A DNA stretch of 64,000 nt. Origin: Oenanthe sinensis. Taxonomy: Eukaryota > Streptophyta > Magnoliopsida > Apiales > Apiaceae. The stretch is taken from positions 1,679,001 through 1,743,000 of the forward strand of contig JAPMAC010000197.1 in assembly GCA_028671895.1 (NCBI GenBank), written 5' to 3'. Positions 1 through 11,465 of this stretch are shown here, in pieces. Positions within the stretch are counted from its first letter, which is position 1. Each line of letters begins with the position of its first letter. The notes below the pieces were generated by a model. It saw only the letters and a list, made by a program, of their open reading frames with translations, was not told the DNA's origin and searched no databases. A program made the position numbers and the translations under genes.

Positions 1-891
1 ATTTAAATTACTTTCGTTGACTTCTTTTACTTGTCCTCATATTCTTAATTCTAGTTCAAGTCAAGTATACATTCACATCTGAATCACACATTTATGGGAT
101 GAATAACACTTGTCTAGAGATGCACTAACTCGAACAACCATCATGCCCGTTTGGACCATTCTTACGAAATCATGTCTATATTTTATGATGTGTATACATA
201 TTACAAGTACCAGATAGTCAGCAGGATCAAGAAACTGTAACTTTGCATCTTATACCCTCACCATTTCTAATTTATCACCATCAATATAAAGTAACATCTA
301 CAGGGCATAGTCGTGTTATATGTACAACTAATGATCAAAAAAAGAAGCAGCTTGCCTGGGGGCTAGAGCCCTAAACAAATAACAAAAAAATATTCACAAG
401 GCTAAACTCACATAATAAATCAAATACACAGAACCATCAAATTTACAACCACGTTCTACCTATAGAAGAAAACGCTCAAAAGATAAACAATACACGTATA
501 TAACATATCAATCCTTGGCATCAAAATAGTCAAAATATGTGTCCTGCATGTCAACACATCTTTTCTGCATCCTAGATCCCTTCATCCCTTAAAAAACAGT
601 TACCAAGCCAGGCAAGACTCGGTTTTCACCCACCAACAAAAAAAAATAGCCCAAAAACCATGTTACTTCACAATTAAGATATACATATGAGTTGAGTCCC
701 AATTCATAGGAACCAAAACTAAAAAGAACACATAAAAGGACATAGCCTTGGACAGTATCCCTTCAAACCACTACATCAGACTGAAGAACATCCAAAATAA
801 GTAGACTTCTATAAATGAGGAATCCACAATATCTGAGATACCAGCACTGCCTACAATGTTTAAAAAATAATAGCATTTGCTATGGCTTGGC
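1..891. other. no gene recognised; probable intron of the transporter gene
   Basis: AT-rich sequence without a long open frame. It lies on the 3' side of the minus-strand transporter gene, whose exon 4 was not found here. I looked for the expected next residues (a YYMAPFATM-type stretch in the family) on the minus strand and saw none. It is therefore either a long intron that continues past the window edge, or flanking DNA of a truncated gene. Confidence 0.4.
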
Positions 892-1146
892 CCCTTCTCA
901 GGTCATTTCATCCACAAACGCAAAGTTTATGGCTGACTGATATGGCTCATCATCATTTAGCTATTTCATTTATTTTTCTCGTTGCCGGTCATATGTATAG
1001 AACTAACTTTGGTATTGGACACAGTATGAAAGATCTTTTAGATGCACATATTCCTCCGGGGGACGATTGGGACGTGGGCATAAGGGTCTTTATGACACAA
1101 TCAATAATTCCCTTCATTTTCAATTAGGCCTTGCTCTAGCCTCTAG
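892..1146 (+). pseudogene. psaB: nuclear plastid DNA insert: psaB fragment
   Basis: About 255 bp encode an internal piece of the photosystem I P700 apoprotein A2, recognisable from FHPQTQSLWLTDMAHHHLA, GHMYRTNFGIGHSMKDLL and HIPPG. After PPG the frame changes: the DNA still reads like psaB (GRLGRGHKGLYDTINNS, then FQLGLALAS) but in another frame, so one base has been lost or gained. The similarity stops abruptly near 892 and 1146. The intact protein has over 700 residues, so this is a non-functional nuclear copy of plastid DNA (NUPT). It lies inside a probable intron of a gene on the opposite strand. Several substitutions relative to the usual protein suggest it is not very recent. Confidence 0.93.
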
Positions 1147-1436
1147 TGGCTTTTACTTTCAAACATTTATAACAAATGTTACATAAACTAACTTCAAATA
1201 AATTCATAAATATGAGTAAATGACAGAATAGTCAAGTAACAATGAGTTCTACAATCGAATTCCTGGTCATGTAGCCTCATCAATTGAACAAGAATAGAAC
1301 AGTAAAATTGTACAGGATGTTAAACACCATTACTGTTAAAGACATGGATGCATGAAAATGTAACTAAAGTAATGAAGAATTTTATAGAAGGCAAATGATG
1401 TAGTCAATGAAAACAGAGTCCATGGTAGAGCCATAC

Positions 1437-2497
1437 CTGTCAAAATTGTAACCATGAAGTAGCGATTCAGCAAGTATAGTTTTAGTTGAAGTAGCAAGAC
1501 AGCCGAATAAGGCAGCACAAAATCCAAGAATGTTAAAGCTAAGTTCTGTCATAGAAGTGAGAAGTATGCCGCCAACAATTGGAATCAAAGATGCCCAAAT
1601 TCGCCAGTCAAAGTATTTTCTCCAAATTAGCCACTGCAAAAACACTGTTTTATATGCACCGAGACATAGTAGTTAAAAAGGTGAAGGATTCAAAACTAGA
1701 AACGACAAATCACAAATCTAAAGTTGGGAGCCTAACCTGTGGTTGCGGGCGTAAATGACTTTATGGTTTGCATAAAAGAAACAGGAATGTAACGCAAGCT
1801 CACATTCCCCAAAACTATGTTGATACAGAACACAAATGACATCGGAAATATTCTTCTCCAACGATCTTCCGGTTCAACCATGATAAGAGGCTTAACCCTC
1901 AGCACCCTAATAACCACAAATGCACCAATAGCCGAGCAAATAAAGTGTATACATGACACCGACAAAGGGAACTTAAAGTCCAATTTCTGTCAATTAACAA
2001 TAAAATTCAAAATAAGTTGTCGATCATATCGACCCAATTGCTAACAAAATGAACCCAAAAAGCATATGTCTCTAAGGCTAACTAACTGCAATCAACACAT
2101 AAACATGATCCAAGCATGCAAAATAAGTAACTTCAATAAGAATTTCAAGACCTCTACCCAACGCTGAAACCACACACATTATAAGGCAAATTCAATTCTG
2201 TCAAATACATTACATACACAAGTATTCAAAAGTTGGAATCTTGCAGGGAGAGGGAGAGAGAGAGAGGGAGAGAGATGGAGAGAGGGAGAGAGGGAGGGAG
2301 AGAGAGAGGGAGAGAGTGGGAGAGAGGGAGAGAGAGAAAGAGGGAGGGAGAGAGGGAGAGAGAGGAGAGATTGGGGAGAGATTGACCTGAAAGATCCACT
2401 TATTCATGATAATAACAGTAACATTAAAACCCCACCATTGAACAATTGCAATAATGGATCTAATAACACTCCACTGCAACAACCTCGTCTCTTCCAT
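1437..2497 (-). CDS. nucleotide-sugar transporter, GONST5/UDP-GalT1 type (5' exons only)
   Basis: Three minus-strand exons with good GT-AG sites: 2497-2387, 1986-1737 and 1644-1437. They join in frame. The product begins MEETRLLQWSVIRS and contains QWWGFNVTVIIMNKWIFQ, then EDRWRRIFPMSFVFCINIVLG, SLRYIPVSFMQTIKSFTPATT, WLIWRKYFDWRIWASL and GFCAALFGCLATSTKTILAE. This is the highly conserved first half of the plant KV/A/G subgroup of the NST/TPT family, Golgi antiporters that exchange nucleotide sugars for nucleoside monophosphates to supply cell-wall and glycoprotein synthesis. Several hydrophobic membrane segments are visible. About 190 of the usual 340 or so residues are present; the remaining exons lie left of the window or are lost. 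The start at 2497 was chosen because the family proteins begin with MEE just before the first membrane segment. The coding frame shows no damage, so it may be a live gene. Confidence 0.88.
2244..2372. repeat. GA-rich microsatellite in transporter intron 1
   Basis: About 130 bp of imperfect GAGAGG/GAGA repeats (CT-rich in the sense of the gene), just downstream of the exon 1 donor at 2386-2385. Such tracts are length-variable. Confidence 0.9.
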
Positions 2498-2830
2498 CAC
2501 CTCTCTCCTCAACAATTCACCTGAAAACAACACAAACCCACATCAAATTATCAAAATTAAACACACCCCATCTCAAAAACAATCTCAAAAATCAACAAAA
2601 CACACCTCAATTTTCTAGAGAGAGAGACAAGTAGAGAAAGAGAGGGTCAGTGAGGAGTAAACAAGTTGTAAAGAGAGAGAGATTGTAACGGTGGAAGTGC
2701 CCCCTCGTTGCCCATGTGACGTCTAGACTTGTTTTAGCTTGCCGAGTTTGAGTAATGAGCACGGCATTTATTGGCCGTTGGATTTTGGAGAGTGAGATCA
2801 CGCGCTAAAAATGTACGGTTATGATTAAGT
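2498..2830 (-). promoter_or_regulatory. 5' leader and upstream region of the transporter gene, with a leader intron
   Basis: Reading on the minus strand, the leader is rich in CT repeats (2610-2690), which is common near plant transcription starts. A likely leader intron runs from 2605 to 2521 (GTGTG at the donor, TTTTCAG at the acceptor) and ends 23 bp before the ATG at 2497. I saw no convincing TATA box. The start of transcription is not determined. Confidence 0.5.
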
Positions 2831-3538
2831 TTATTGCATCCTAGACGTTTTCTCACGCTTCTTCACCTTTGTTTGGTTTCTTGGTAAAGTCTCCCTCTCC
2901 CCGTTCCTCGTATTTTCATAAAATACAAAAAATTATAATTTTTATATTAAATATAGGGAAATTTTAATGGTATAGTGTGTTATTGGATTTTTCTATTGAT
3001 ACATTTTTTACGGCTTAGTTATGGTATTATTGAAGTTATAATTTGTTTCACGTCGTATTCTTCCGTCATCCGAATTTTATGAAAATTTTAACTTGATTTA
3101 ATGTTTTATTAAAAATTATATATGATACCAGTGTTTTATTGATTTTTTCATTTAGTATCATCACATTTTTGACTTTTACATACGTATCCTTAAAGATAGA
3201 ATTTAATTTATTTTAATATTAAATTATAAATATAAAAATAATTATAAAAGACAATTATAACAACATACGTTATATTTAAAAGAAGAAAAAATAATACTGT
3301 TAAGATAATAAAACAACGTATTAAGATTTTTAGAATATTTGGTAATTATTAAAGGTGGGTTTGGTCAAATCGAGTTTAATCAAAAGCAGGTTCGGTCAAG
3401 GCGGGTTCAACTATTAACCATTTGATTGAACTCGTTTTTATTCTAAATATAATGTATATTGTTATAATAGTGTTGATTTTTTTATCAAAATTTTATTGAT
3501 CGATTTTAACTAATTCTGTGTTTCACACATATTAGTCG

Positions 3539-3576
<38 letters not shown>

Positions 3577-4609
3577 AATTCTTTCACTTCACCAATAAAA
3601 ATACTTATTTGTATTTTTCGTTTTAATTATTGATGATAGAGGATAACTTTCAGATTACCGGTTCCATATAGAATTTCCCTTAAATATATCTTCTTTTTGT
3701 AAATTATATTTTACCATATTTATCACGTCAGGATCCTCTTAATGTTTCATACAAATGTTCTGCATTCTACGTAGCACTCACAAATTGAAATACATTATGT
3801 GATTTAAAAAGCACATGTAGTAGGCTCCCCAATTCCCAGAAAAGCTAAAGTGTTAAAGAAAAATCTTAGGGGTGATATCGCAAATTTGAATATAAAAATC
3901 TGAAGATTAAAATATTTGAATGATTAAGATTCTGAATCCTGAATAAATAATATTATTTGGTATACAAATATATAAAATATCTGAATAGTATAAAACTTTA
4001 TTTATTCCTTATGAATAAATAGTAATAGATGGTAAAATATTTGAATAGAAAAATATTTTAATATAATAAAAATCTTTTAACAAATATTTTGCTAAAAAAA
4101 ATATATTATTAAACTTTCACTTAAAGAAATAATAATTATAATTTTATAATTTGAAGTTAAAATATATTTTCTACCTTCAGTTAGGTAAATTTATCACATT
4201 TAAATTTTCTCTTTATATTTTATAAATGAAAATTTTGATTTAATTCAATAATGCTTTTCTCAAATTCTTAATCTATTTAATTGTTATTTTTTATTTAGTT
4301 TAAATTTATTAAATGATTAATGTTGTCATAAATTTGTTTCATGATTTTCGGGTGACTTTTATTTTTGGTTTGTACTTTCGATACGTAATTGATTGTTCGG
4401 TTAATTAAAAATCAATGAAGGTCAACTCCAAATTAAGTAGGATTCTAACCATGACCTACTTGGAATATTTCCATATGGTTCCCAAATTTTCATAATTTTT
4501 GAAGCATATTTTGAAAAACATCATATTTGTCATTGTATCGTTCAATTTCACATTTATTAGCTTTATTATTTAACTGAATAGTGTTTGCACGTTTTTCCAT
4601 GCTTGCAAG
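2831..4609. other. AT-rich intergenic DNA, no gene seen
   Basis: Very AT-rich, with stop codons in every frame. It contains a pure TA microsatellite at 3542-3575. No coding similarity, RNA gene or clear element ends were recognised. Confidence 0.6.
3542..3575. repeat. TA dinucleotide microsatellite
   Basis: About 17 uninterrupted AT units. Confidence 0.95.
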
Positions 4610-5966
4610 TGGGCTAGTACTGATGAGGGAACACAAAATTCAAATTGTGTACCTTTCCCTTATTTTAAGGAAACTTTGTTCCCTCATCCCCACCCAAAAT
4701 CCTAATTTTCTCTTTAAATACCCCAACCCCTGCCCTTTTTCTCAAGCCATTTGAGCCAAGTAAATGCTGCATTTTTCTCTCCAAGAACACTCTCTAGTCT
4801 AGAAATATTTCATCTCTTAGAGTTCTTTAGTTATAAGCTTAGTTCTTTCATAAATCTAACCCCTACCAAACTTATAAACACATTTACATGCTCATATAAC
4901 ACACACATCACACAAGTATCTTTTGGCTACCCATTTACCATATCTTAGCAGCCCCTAGACTTGTTTTGTTTCCCCCAAAGTTGTACCAAAAGTTGTTATT
5001 TCGGCCATTTTCCGGCAACCCTTTTTGTGTGTTTTAGGCTTCAAACTAGTTTTTTCTCTTGATTTCTCTCTAGATCTCAAGGGTTATAAGTTGGTTCTAT
5101 AGATTATATATATAATATCAGTTGGTACATGTTTAGTAGTGTATACACCTTGCTTGCTTGATTTTTAAGTGTGTGCATGAACTCTTGTACAAGATCCTAA
5201 CTCGTATCCCTTGATTTCGTAAGAAATATTATTGTCTCTCACTATAGAGCACAAGAGTCATAAGTTAGTTATTTCTTGCCTATATTATATATGTAATATT
5301 CGGCCCTAATAATATATACAAGAGCTTGCTTTGTTTGATTTGTTGCAATTATATATATTGGGCCTTGTTTCTCATTTTTATATATACACGAGCTTTAATC
5401 TTCTCTTCTATTTTTGTATATATAAATAGTGAACTAAATAGTTGTTAATATCCTTAAACTTATAATTTAAGGGTTAGATACAACGACCATTTACTTTAAC
5501 TACGAGTCGAGGCTAGTTGTATAAGTTGATATATATGCGACATAAGCAATAGGCTTCCTTATTGAGTTTTAGTATCTAAACCAAGCTTTTGTTCCAGGTT
5601 TGAGCCGAATAGTATAAATCTCATATAGAGATAGAAACTAAAGGCTCCTCGAATATTTGCTAGGTAGCTCACTTCAATTCCGAGTTGAGTTTTGTGTATA
5701 AGTCGAAGTACGACATAAACATAAATACTCCTTGTTGAATTACATAGTGAAAGAAACCAACACACATTCCGAGTCTTAATATTTCAAATAAATCTCCTAT
5801 ATTATTTAGAGATATAATCAAAGTAAACTCGTAGAATATTTATGGGTTTATTCTTGATTGTTTTAAGGCCATAGTTTAGTTAGTGTTAAGGCCTTATAAA
5901 CAAAATAGTTAGCAAACGTACTTGATCTCATTCAAGTCAAAAATATTTGGTCTATATCTTGACCTT

Positions 5967-5973
<7 letters not shown>

Positions 5974-6009
<36 letters not shown>
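5974..6009. repeat. AT dinucleotide microsatellite
   Basis: About 18 AT units without interruption. Confidence 0.95.
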
Positions 6010-6012
<3 letters not shown>

Positions 6013-6554
6013 CATTCCGTACTTGCATTGCATCATACGCTTTACATATTGTACTTTACTTTAGCATACACTTTTAATTTTGTGCATTCATACGCTTTAA
6101 TTTCCGCACCTTACTTTAACATACACACTTAATTTCTTGCATACACGTTAGCACACAACGTGTGGTTCGCCCTTTTGACTAAGTGACTTACCCTTTCGAG
6201 TGGTTCGTCCTTGTCTCTACGTGACTTACCCTGACTCACATTTATATATATTGTTGCATCAGCTATTTTATATATATTTGTTTGTCACCTTGGTCTAGTA
6301 CTGTAACATACTAGTCCACCACTTTCTTTCTGAAACAGAGATATTAAAGTCGTAGTACTTGTTGTCTAGACTTTGTTAGTGATGTGAAAGTGAAGTGAGG
6401 TGATCCTTGTTCTAAGACCCAAGTCCTAGACACGCCGACGGGGAGTTGGGTGTCTTTGCACCGTGAAGAAAAGGAAAGACCCAAGACCTAAGACCCAGAT
6501 CCAAGACCTACATTGTTGTAGAGGAACATAGTCTATGCAGGGATTTTTACGTAT

Positions 6555-6830
6555 CTTTGAGGAGGTAAATGAGAAATTACACTCCAAGATAAGGTCGTAA
6601 GGGATACTACGTGACTGTGAAGAGGTAACAGAGAGTTACGCTCTAAGACTAGCTTGTAGGAGTATTATTTGCCCGTGAAGAGGTAACAGGGAGTTACGCT
6701 CTAAGACCAGCTTGTAGGAATTCTACTTTGATTGTGAGGAGGTAACGGGGAGTTACGCTCTAAGATAAATCAAGTAGGTTTGCTATTGTATTTTGAGGGG
6801 TTAACAGGTAGTTAAGGTCCAAGATAGATA
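6555..6830 (+). repeat. degenerate tandem repeat, five units of about 58 bp
   Basis: Five copies of a unit with the core GTGAAGAGGTAACAGGGAG followed by TTACGCTCTAAGA start near 6557, 6616, 6673, 6733 and 6792. The middle three are the most alike; the first and last are worn. The array lies inside the LTR-like region, where tandem repeats are common in U3 or R. Confidence 0.8.
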
Positions 6831-7261
6831 CATAGTGTTGTAAAAGGTTTCTCCGCCACTATAAGGAGTACATCTTTTTATAGTGCAAAATCTCGAGTTC
6901 AGGGAGGGACTCGGGGACTGGACTAGGGGTGAGCGGATCCGTTAGGAGATTGCGCAATCGCAAACTAGGATAAAAATTCCGTTGTGTACTCTATTTCTTT
7001 TCTCTGTTTTTATTTTCTGCACTCATATTACTAGTTGACTGATAATATTTTAAAAAGAGAAAATAAAATTTTAAAACGCCAAACTCATTTTTTAAAATGG
7101 TATTAAGCTATTCAACCCCCACTTCTAGCTTATACCCCCCATTTCGGGCCTAACAAGCTCTATTAAGTTGTAGTCTGCACTCAGCACGGTAATTGACATT
7201 AAGAAAATTAAATAATAAATACATATGGTACTATAGAGCTGAAACTATAATGTGTGATATA

Positions 7262-7513
7262 GAGCATCTCCAATGGTAATATGTAAAATGGTTAGCTAAA
7301 ATCATTGGCTATAATGATTATGTAAAATTTTAGCTAAGGGGATGAATATATATTCCAATGAAATTATCTATAATTATAATTATGTAAAATTATACATAAG
7401 GGTCTATGTTTTTTTGCTAAGGGGAAAATGTTGAAGTATCTCAATTTTTAGATATTTTCTAAAGAATGCAGCGTAAATAATTTAGCTAAATAGATTTTAT
7501 CTTGGAGATGCTT
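7262..7513. mobile_element. MITE with short terminal inverted repeats
   Basis: About 250 bp, AT-rich and non-coding. The left end carries AGCATCTCCA (7263-7272) and the right end its complement TGGAGATGCT (7503-7512). GAGCATCTCCAA is a familiar end sequence of small plant DNA-transposon derivatives. A TA or TAA-like duplication may flank it, but the exact ends and superfamily (Harbinger or hAT type) cannot be fixed by eye. Confidence 0.65.
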
Positions 7514-7726
7514 AACCTTCTGCTGAGGGGAAAAGGTTGAAGTGCCCCAATTTATATTTATGTGTGAACTGAATAACTTCAGTAACCGTTGGAGTCAGTA
7601 TACAATCCTATGAAAGTAACCAAACAAATTATATTTAGAAAACACACGTTTTAAACCTCAAAGTAACTCAGGTTGGAAGCAAAAACACTATCATGCAAGA
7701 ATGAGGGAAGAATTACAGACAAACAC

Positions 7727-9329
7727 TTAAAAAATATTATCATCCCACACACTACCATTCAAAGGATCTGACGATGCTGTAACCTTTATCTTGTTGAATA
7801 TTGTTAAACCAGACAGTACATGTTCTCGATTTAGGGTTTGAATGCACATAACAAGCCAGAATTTACCCTCATCTTCATTCTGTAACATGAATAAAAATAT
7901 AGGCTGTAAAATGATATTTTCAACATTGATAGTACAATTTCAATAACAAAGAAGCAAAATATATAAGCAGCAGAGATAAACCTTATTTGGCTTCCCCGTG
8001 CCCATGCACTCAGCAATATCAAGGATTACATGGTCTATGGCACGATAACCTTCAACAACATTGTCACTAGACTGACGATCTTCGTCTTCTTCCACAGTCA
8101 GACAGAATGAAAAATAACCTTTACTCTCTAGCACAGCCGACAGTCGATGTAACTGTTTCTCCAATTTCCATATATTTTTCTGTTTGTTATTATTTCTACT
8201 TTTTTGCCTTATTGTCCTTCTGTTTTTTTTCCCTTTAAAGTTACCAGTGGCAAAATCAATCCAGATTGCAGTTTGGACTTTGCCATTTGGCCCATCTACA
8301 CTACCCTTCCTAAGTTCAGAAAATGCCATATGCATATTGGGATTTGTAGCATTCAATGGATTTAATGCAACAAAAAAATTCTCAAGTCCCTCAAGCACGA
8401 TGTCCATATTGGGTTTAACTATTGGTGTCAAGTTGATTAGGGGCATACTTAATCGTTTCAGATCTGGCTCATAACCTCTGCCTTGAGCAGCTGCCAAGTG
8501 CTTCAAGTAAATAGCCTACAATACATGTACACTTGGAGAGTATCAAAACTAAGATAGTACGTAGGCTAAATACTAGTATAATCATGGCCTTGCTGAATCC
8601 ATATATGTCATTGGAAAGAATTCACATGGATCAAATTTGGTGGTTAGTAAGAAATTTCAAAGATACCTGAAACTATAATTTCAAAACTATATAATATGTA
8701 ATACTCAATCATGATGTAAAAGAAGCTGTTATTCATGCACAAGATCAGAGCAGGCTTAACATTTAAGTGCAAAGTACCTGTTTCTTGTCTTTACTTTCTT
8801 CACTACTCGTGACATATAATTCAAACAATGAGGTACCTATCTTGGCAATTGCAAGTTGCCTGAACCCAGACATAATTGCCAACAGTTAACACTACATAAA
8901 TCATATTGCATGTTATGGAATTACATTTCAGAAGCTTTCAAATAAATAAATAGAATGTATCAACTAATGACAGAATGCACACAAGTAATGTGGTATATTA
9001 TAGTAAAATTCCAAGTCTGGTTGCCAACAGGACTGTAGTGGTATGCATAAACAGGCACACTAGAGAACAATGAACTGTAAACAAAAATATCCAGAATGTG
9101 CTTGAGGTGAAACAGCTCTATATTTTTTCAGTAAGTAGGTCACATATTATTTCACTGTCCATTAATTGTTGAGTAAGATTGTATTAGCAAGTGACATTCG
9201 ATTAAGTACCGGCTCTACACTATTCTATGCCGTATAAGTGTATAACTATAATATAAATACAGTAGAAGTGTCAGCAGAGTTATTGACCTTACCAAGGACT
9301 ATAACTTCGTGCCAAGAATCTTCCATGAT
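7727..9329 (-). CDS. unrecognised gene, last four exons
   Basis: Four minus-strand exons join in one frame across good GT-AG sites: 9329-9293, 8859-8778, 8515-7982 and 7879-7727, ending in TAA at 7729-7727. The joined frame has no stop over about 268 residues, and exon phases match at every junction, which argues for selection. Landmarks in order: SPWQLAIAKIGTSLFELY, a charged SSEESKDKKQ, KHLAAAQGRGYEPDLKRL, NMDIVLEGLENFFVALNPL, a basic stretch KGKKNRRTIRQKSRNNNKQK, LHRLSAVLESKGYFSF, an acidic stretch, and a C-terminus with FWLVMCIQTLNREHVLSGL. No membrane segment is evident. I do not recognise the family. Upstream exons were not found; a CRWN-like fragment lies there instead, so the gene may be 5'-truncated. 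Confidence 0.6.
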
Positions 9330-9721
9330 CTGCACGTATTTGAATAATGTAGCACCCGGTTGTTTAGTTGGAATAAAATTACTCAAGTTGTGGTCACTTG
9401 ATTTTTAATGATAGATCACTTAACTTTCAGCTACAAAAAAATACAATCTAAAGCTTTAATTAAATGTCTCGAAGAGTATGGATATTGATAAAGAAGGAGA
9501 AAAAATTCCATGACCTCATTTAAATTTGTAAAGATATACTCAGGAACAGTTAAAAAATACTTCTTAGAACTTATTAAGGTCAAAGGATATCAATATACAT
9601 ACTTTCCAACAAATTATTTCCAAGTCATAATCTCTTTAAAAAAATTATGCCATAAACTCAATATACCAAGAGTGAAGACATCTGCCTACATCATCATTCA
9701 CAAAACGTAACCAAGAACTTA
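9330..9721. other. no gene recognised between the two gene fragments
   Basis: AT-rich sequence between the first recognisable exon of the unknown gene and the CRWN-like tail. A 66-codon plus-strand open frame at 9510-9710 has no features of a gene. Confidence 0.5.
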
Positions 9722-10740
9722 CATCTTATTTTGCATGAGATTATATCGCTTTACTCCTGGAATTTGAACAGATGAAGTTACACTTTGTTACCTTTTCCTT
9801 TACCCAACTTCTATGACACTTTCTGAATTTTCTTCACTCTCTATAACTCTTGAGGTTTGTGCATGTTGTCGCTTCCTTTTTGTAGCCATGATATATGACC
9901 TCCAGAATTTGATGATCTCAGATCAGTTTTATCCCAGGACTTGAAAGAAACACTATGTCCCAGCTTCTATATAGGAGATATATCATTCTCTGTTTCAAGC
10001 ATCTGGAGATCAGAGAGCACATATTCCTGGTTGCATTCTCCACAATGGTTGCAACTCTTTAGCCTTTCAACAAATAGGAGAAATCAGTCTCTTTCCTTGA
10101 TAAATTGTTCTCGCTGACCCCTAACTTTTTTGTTGAGAACTTCAAGTTCGTCCTTGTGCATTTCAAGTTGGTTCTCTTCCAGCTGCTTCTCGTTCAAGGC
10201 AATCTCTTGCTTATTCTCTCTATCTTACGCCTTTCGGACCTCAATTCTTCCATAATCTTTTGGGTAACTTCCTTCAAGCAATTAATATTGTTATTTTTTT
10301 TCCTTCTCCTCCTCAAATGTCTTCTCCCTTTCACTCATATGTGCCTCCAACTCTTCTCGTTTCTTCTGTACGTCAACCTCAAGATCCTTTCTGTGCAGCT
10401 CAAACTCATGATGCATTTGACTGTCCAACTTGAGTTTTTCTGATATAAAGGACGGTTCTTGCTTCATTACAGTGGCAAAGGTTTCTCTTTCTGTTTCAAG
10501 AGTTTCTAATTCCCTTTTAACATAATCTTATACTGCAAGCCTATCATTCTTTAATTGATCCTCCACAGACAGTTGTGATTTCTCATACTTTACGTTTTCT
10601 TCACCCATTAAGTTTATCTCTTTACTTATAGTAGTAGTACTTTTATCAAGCGCTTCCCACTTCTCTTTAAAGTTCTTCCGTTCCTCCTTCAAAAGTAACT
10701 CCTTCTCAAACCTACCCTTCTCAATCTCTTCTTTCAATTC
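9722..10740 (-). pseudogene. CRWN/NMCP nuclear-lamina-like gene fragment, decayed
   Basis: Minus-strand coiled-coil sequence with the wording of plant CRWN (LINC/NMCP) proteins, which form the nuclear lamina-like meshwork. It includes LLLKEERKNFKEKWEALD, FELHRKDLEVDVQKKREEL, a further REQFIKERD-like stretch, SCNHCGECNQEYVLSDLQML and, near 9890, GGHISWLQK. The last 150 bp resemble the basic C-terminal tail (QKRKRQHAQTSR, then PGVKRYNL). An intron acceptor is kept at 10741, so it is not a processed copy. It is broken by in-frame stops and at least two frameshifts, and the long region normally between the cysteine motif and the tail is missing. The full protein has about 1,000 residues; this is a rearranged fragment. 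Confidence 0.8.
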
Positions 10741-11204
10741 CTGCAAACGAAATTATTTTGCTCATCGAGAAGAAGTAAAGGAAGAAAAATCAATGTCAAT
10801 AAGTTGTACTATAAGATATAAGACCCACTTGAAAGCACGCTTATTACTATGCATTGGGTTTAAAACACTTTCTGGGCAGCCTAGTTGCATCATTGTCACA
10901 TGCATATAAATATCCCCATATAAATAGCTCCTTTAAATGCTTATAAATGCTCTCTTTAACATGATATAAATATCCTAGCTCCTTTAAAATAAGTATAAAC
11001 CTATAATGTTTCAGTTTAATCTAATGACCATTAAACACCACCAAGTTAATCTGTAATGAAAATTACATTCCGATATTTTCCTCCACACATAAATTTGATG
11101 TCAAAGTCGGGAAACCAACACAAATTAATCAACGCGGAACAACAATGCCACAATGCATCATACTTTAGCATAGACTTTAGTTCCAACTACAATGTTTGAT
11201 AAAA
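10741..11204. other. AT-rich spacer, no gene seen
   Basis: Sequence upstream of the CRWN-like acceptor. It may be old intron and flank. No further CRWN exon was recognised. Confidence 0.5.
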
Positions 11205-11433
11205 ATTATAGGATAAGTAAGATTTTTAAAATAAAAAATATAGAATATAATGTAAATATAATATAATATTATCCGTAAGGAGTTGTATGAAAAGAGAAAT
11301 ATCGGGAATAGAGTTACATGTATGATATATATCCTTTCTAAAATTAAATTTTATTAAAATTGAATGTTTATGATCATTTTATGGTTCATCAAACTAGATG
11401 TACAAGATCTTTTCTATGGTTCACCCTAGCGTT
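11205..11433 (+). repeat. dispersed AT-rich repeat, copy A
   Basis: This stretch matches, as its reverse complement, the DNA at about 43607-43830. Shared stretches include AAATAAAAAATATAGAATAT, ATAATATAATATTATCCGT and GATCTTTTCTATG followed by TTCACC. Similarity is roughly 75-80% by eye and stops at about the same point in both. Both copies lie directly upstream of a Sirevirus-like element in the same relative orientation. It is non-coding and of unknown class. Confidence 0.7.
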
Positions 11434-11465
11434 TTAAAAACATCTCCATTGTGAATCAAGTTCAA

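Larger units (their letters stand above)
4610..7152 (+). mobile_element. probable solo LTR or LTR remnant (5' limit uncertain)
   Basis: The right part reads like the 3' end of a plant copia LTR. It has a phrase of the type TTGTGTACTCTATTTCTTTT, then a stretch giving ATTCAACCCCCAC near 7110, and ends ...GGGCCTAACA at 7152. The left part has a TATA-like TTTAAATA near 4715 followed by a CT-rich leader. No gag-pol flanks either side, so a solo LTR is the simplest reading. I could not find a matching TG start with a 5 bp target duplication. A small inverted repeat (ATGAGGGAAC near 4624, GTTCCCTCAT near 4678) lies at the left end. No protein is encoded. Confidence 0.5.

Noticed and set aside
882..1127. 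An 81-codon open frame as a functional photosystem gene
   Set aside because: It is a small internal piece of psaB with a frame change at the end, in nuclear context with eukaryotic introns around it.
3860..4240. AT-rich repeats of ATTTGAATA type as a MITE
   Set aside because: No terminal inverted repeats or target duplication could be identified.
4751..4948. A 65-codon open frame as a small gene
   Set aside because: It lies in the leader of the LTR-like region and has no coding bias or recognisable motif.
8184..8474. A plus-strand 96-codon open frame
   Set aside because: It is antisense to the longest exon of the unrecognised minus-strand gene, whose splice phases and frame are coherent.
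10105..10443. A plus-strand 112-codon open frame
   Set aside because: It is the antisense shadow of the minus-strand CRWN-like coiled-coil sequence.
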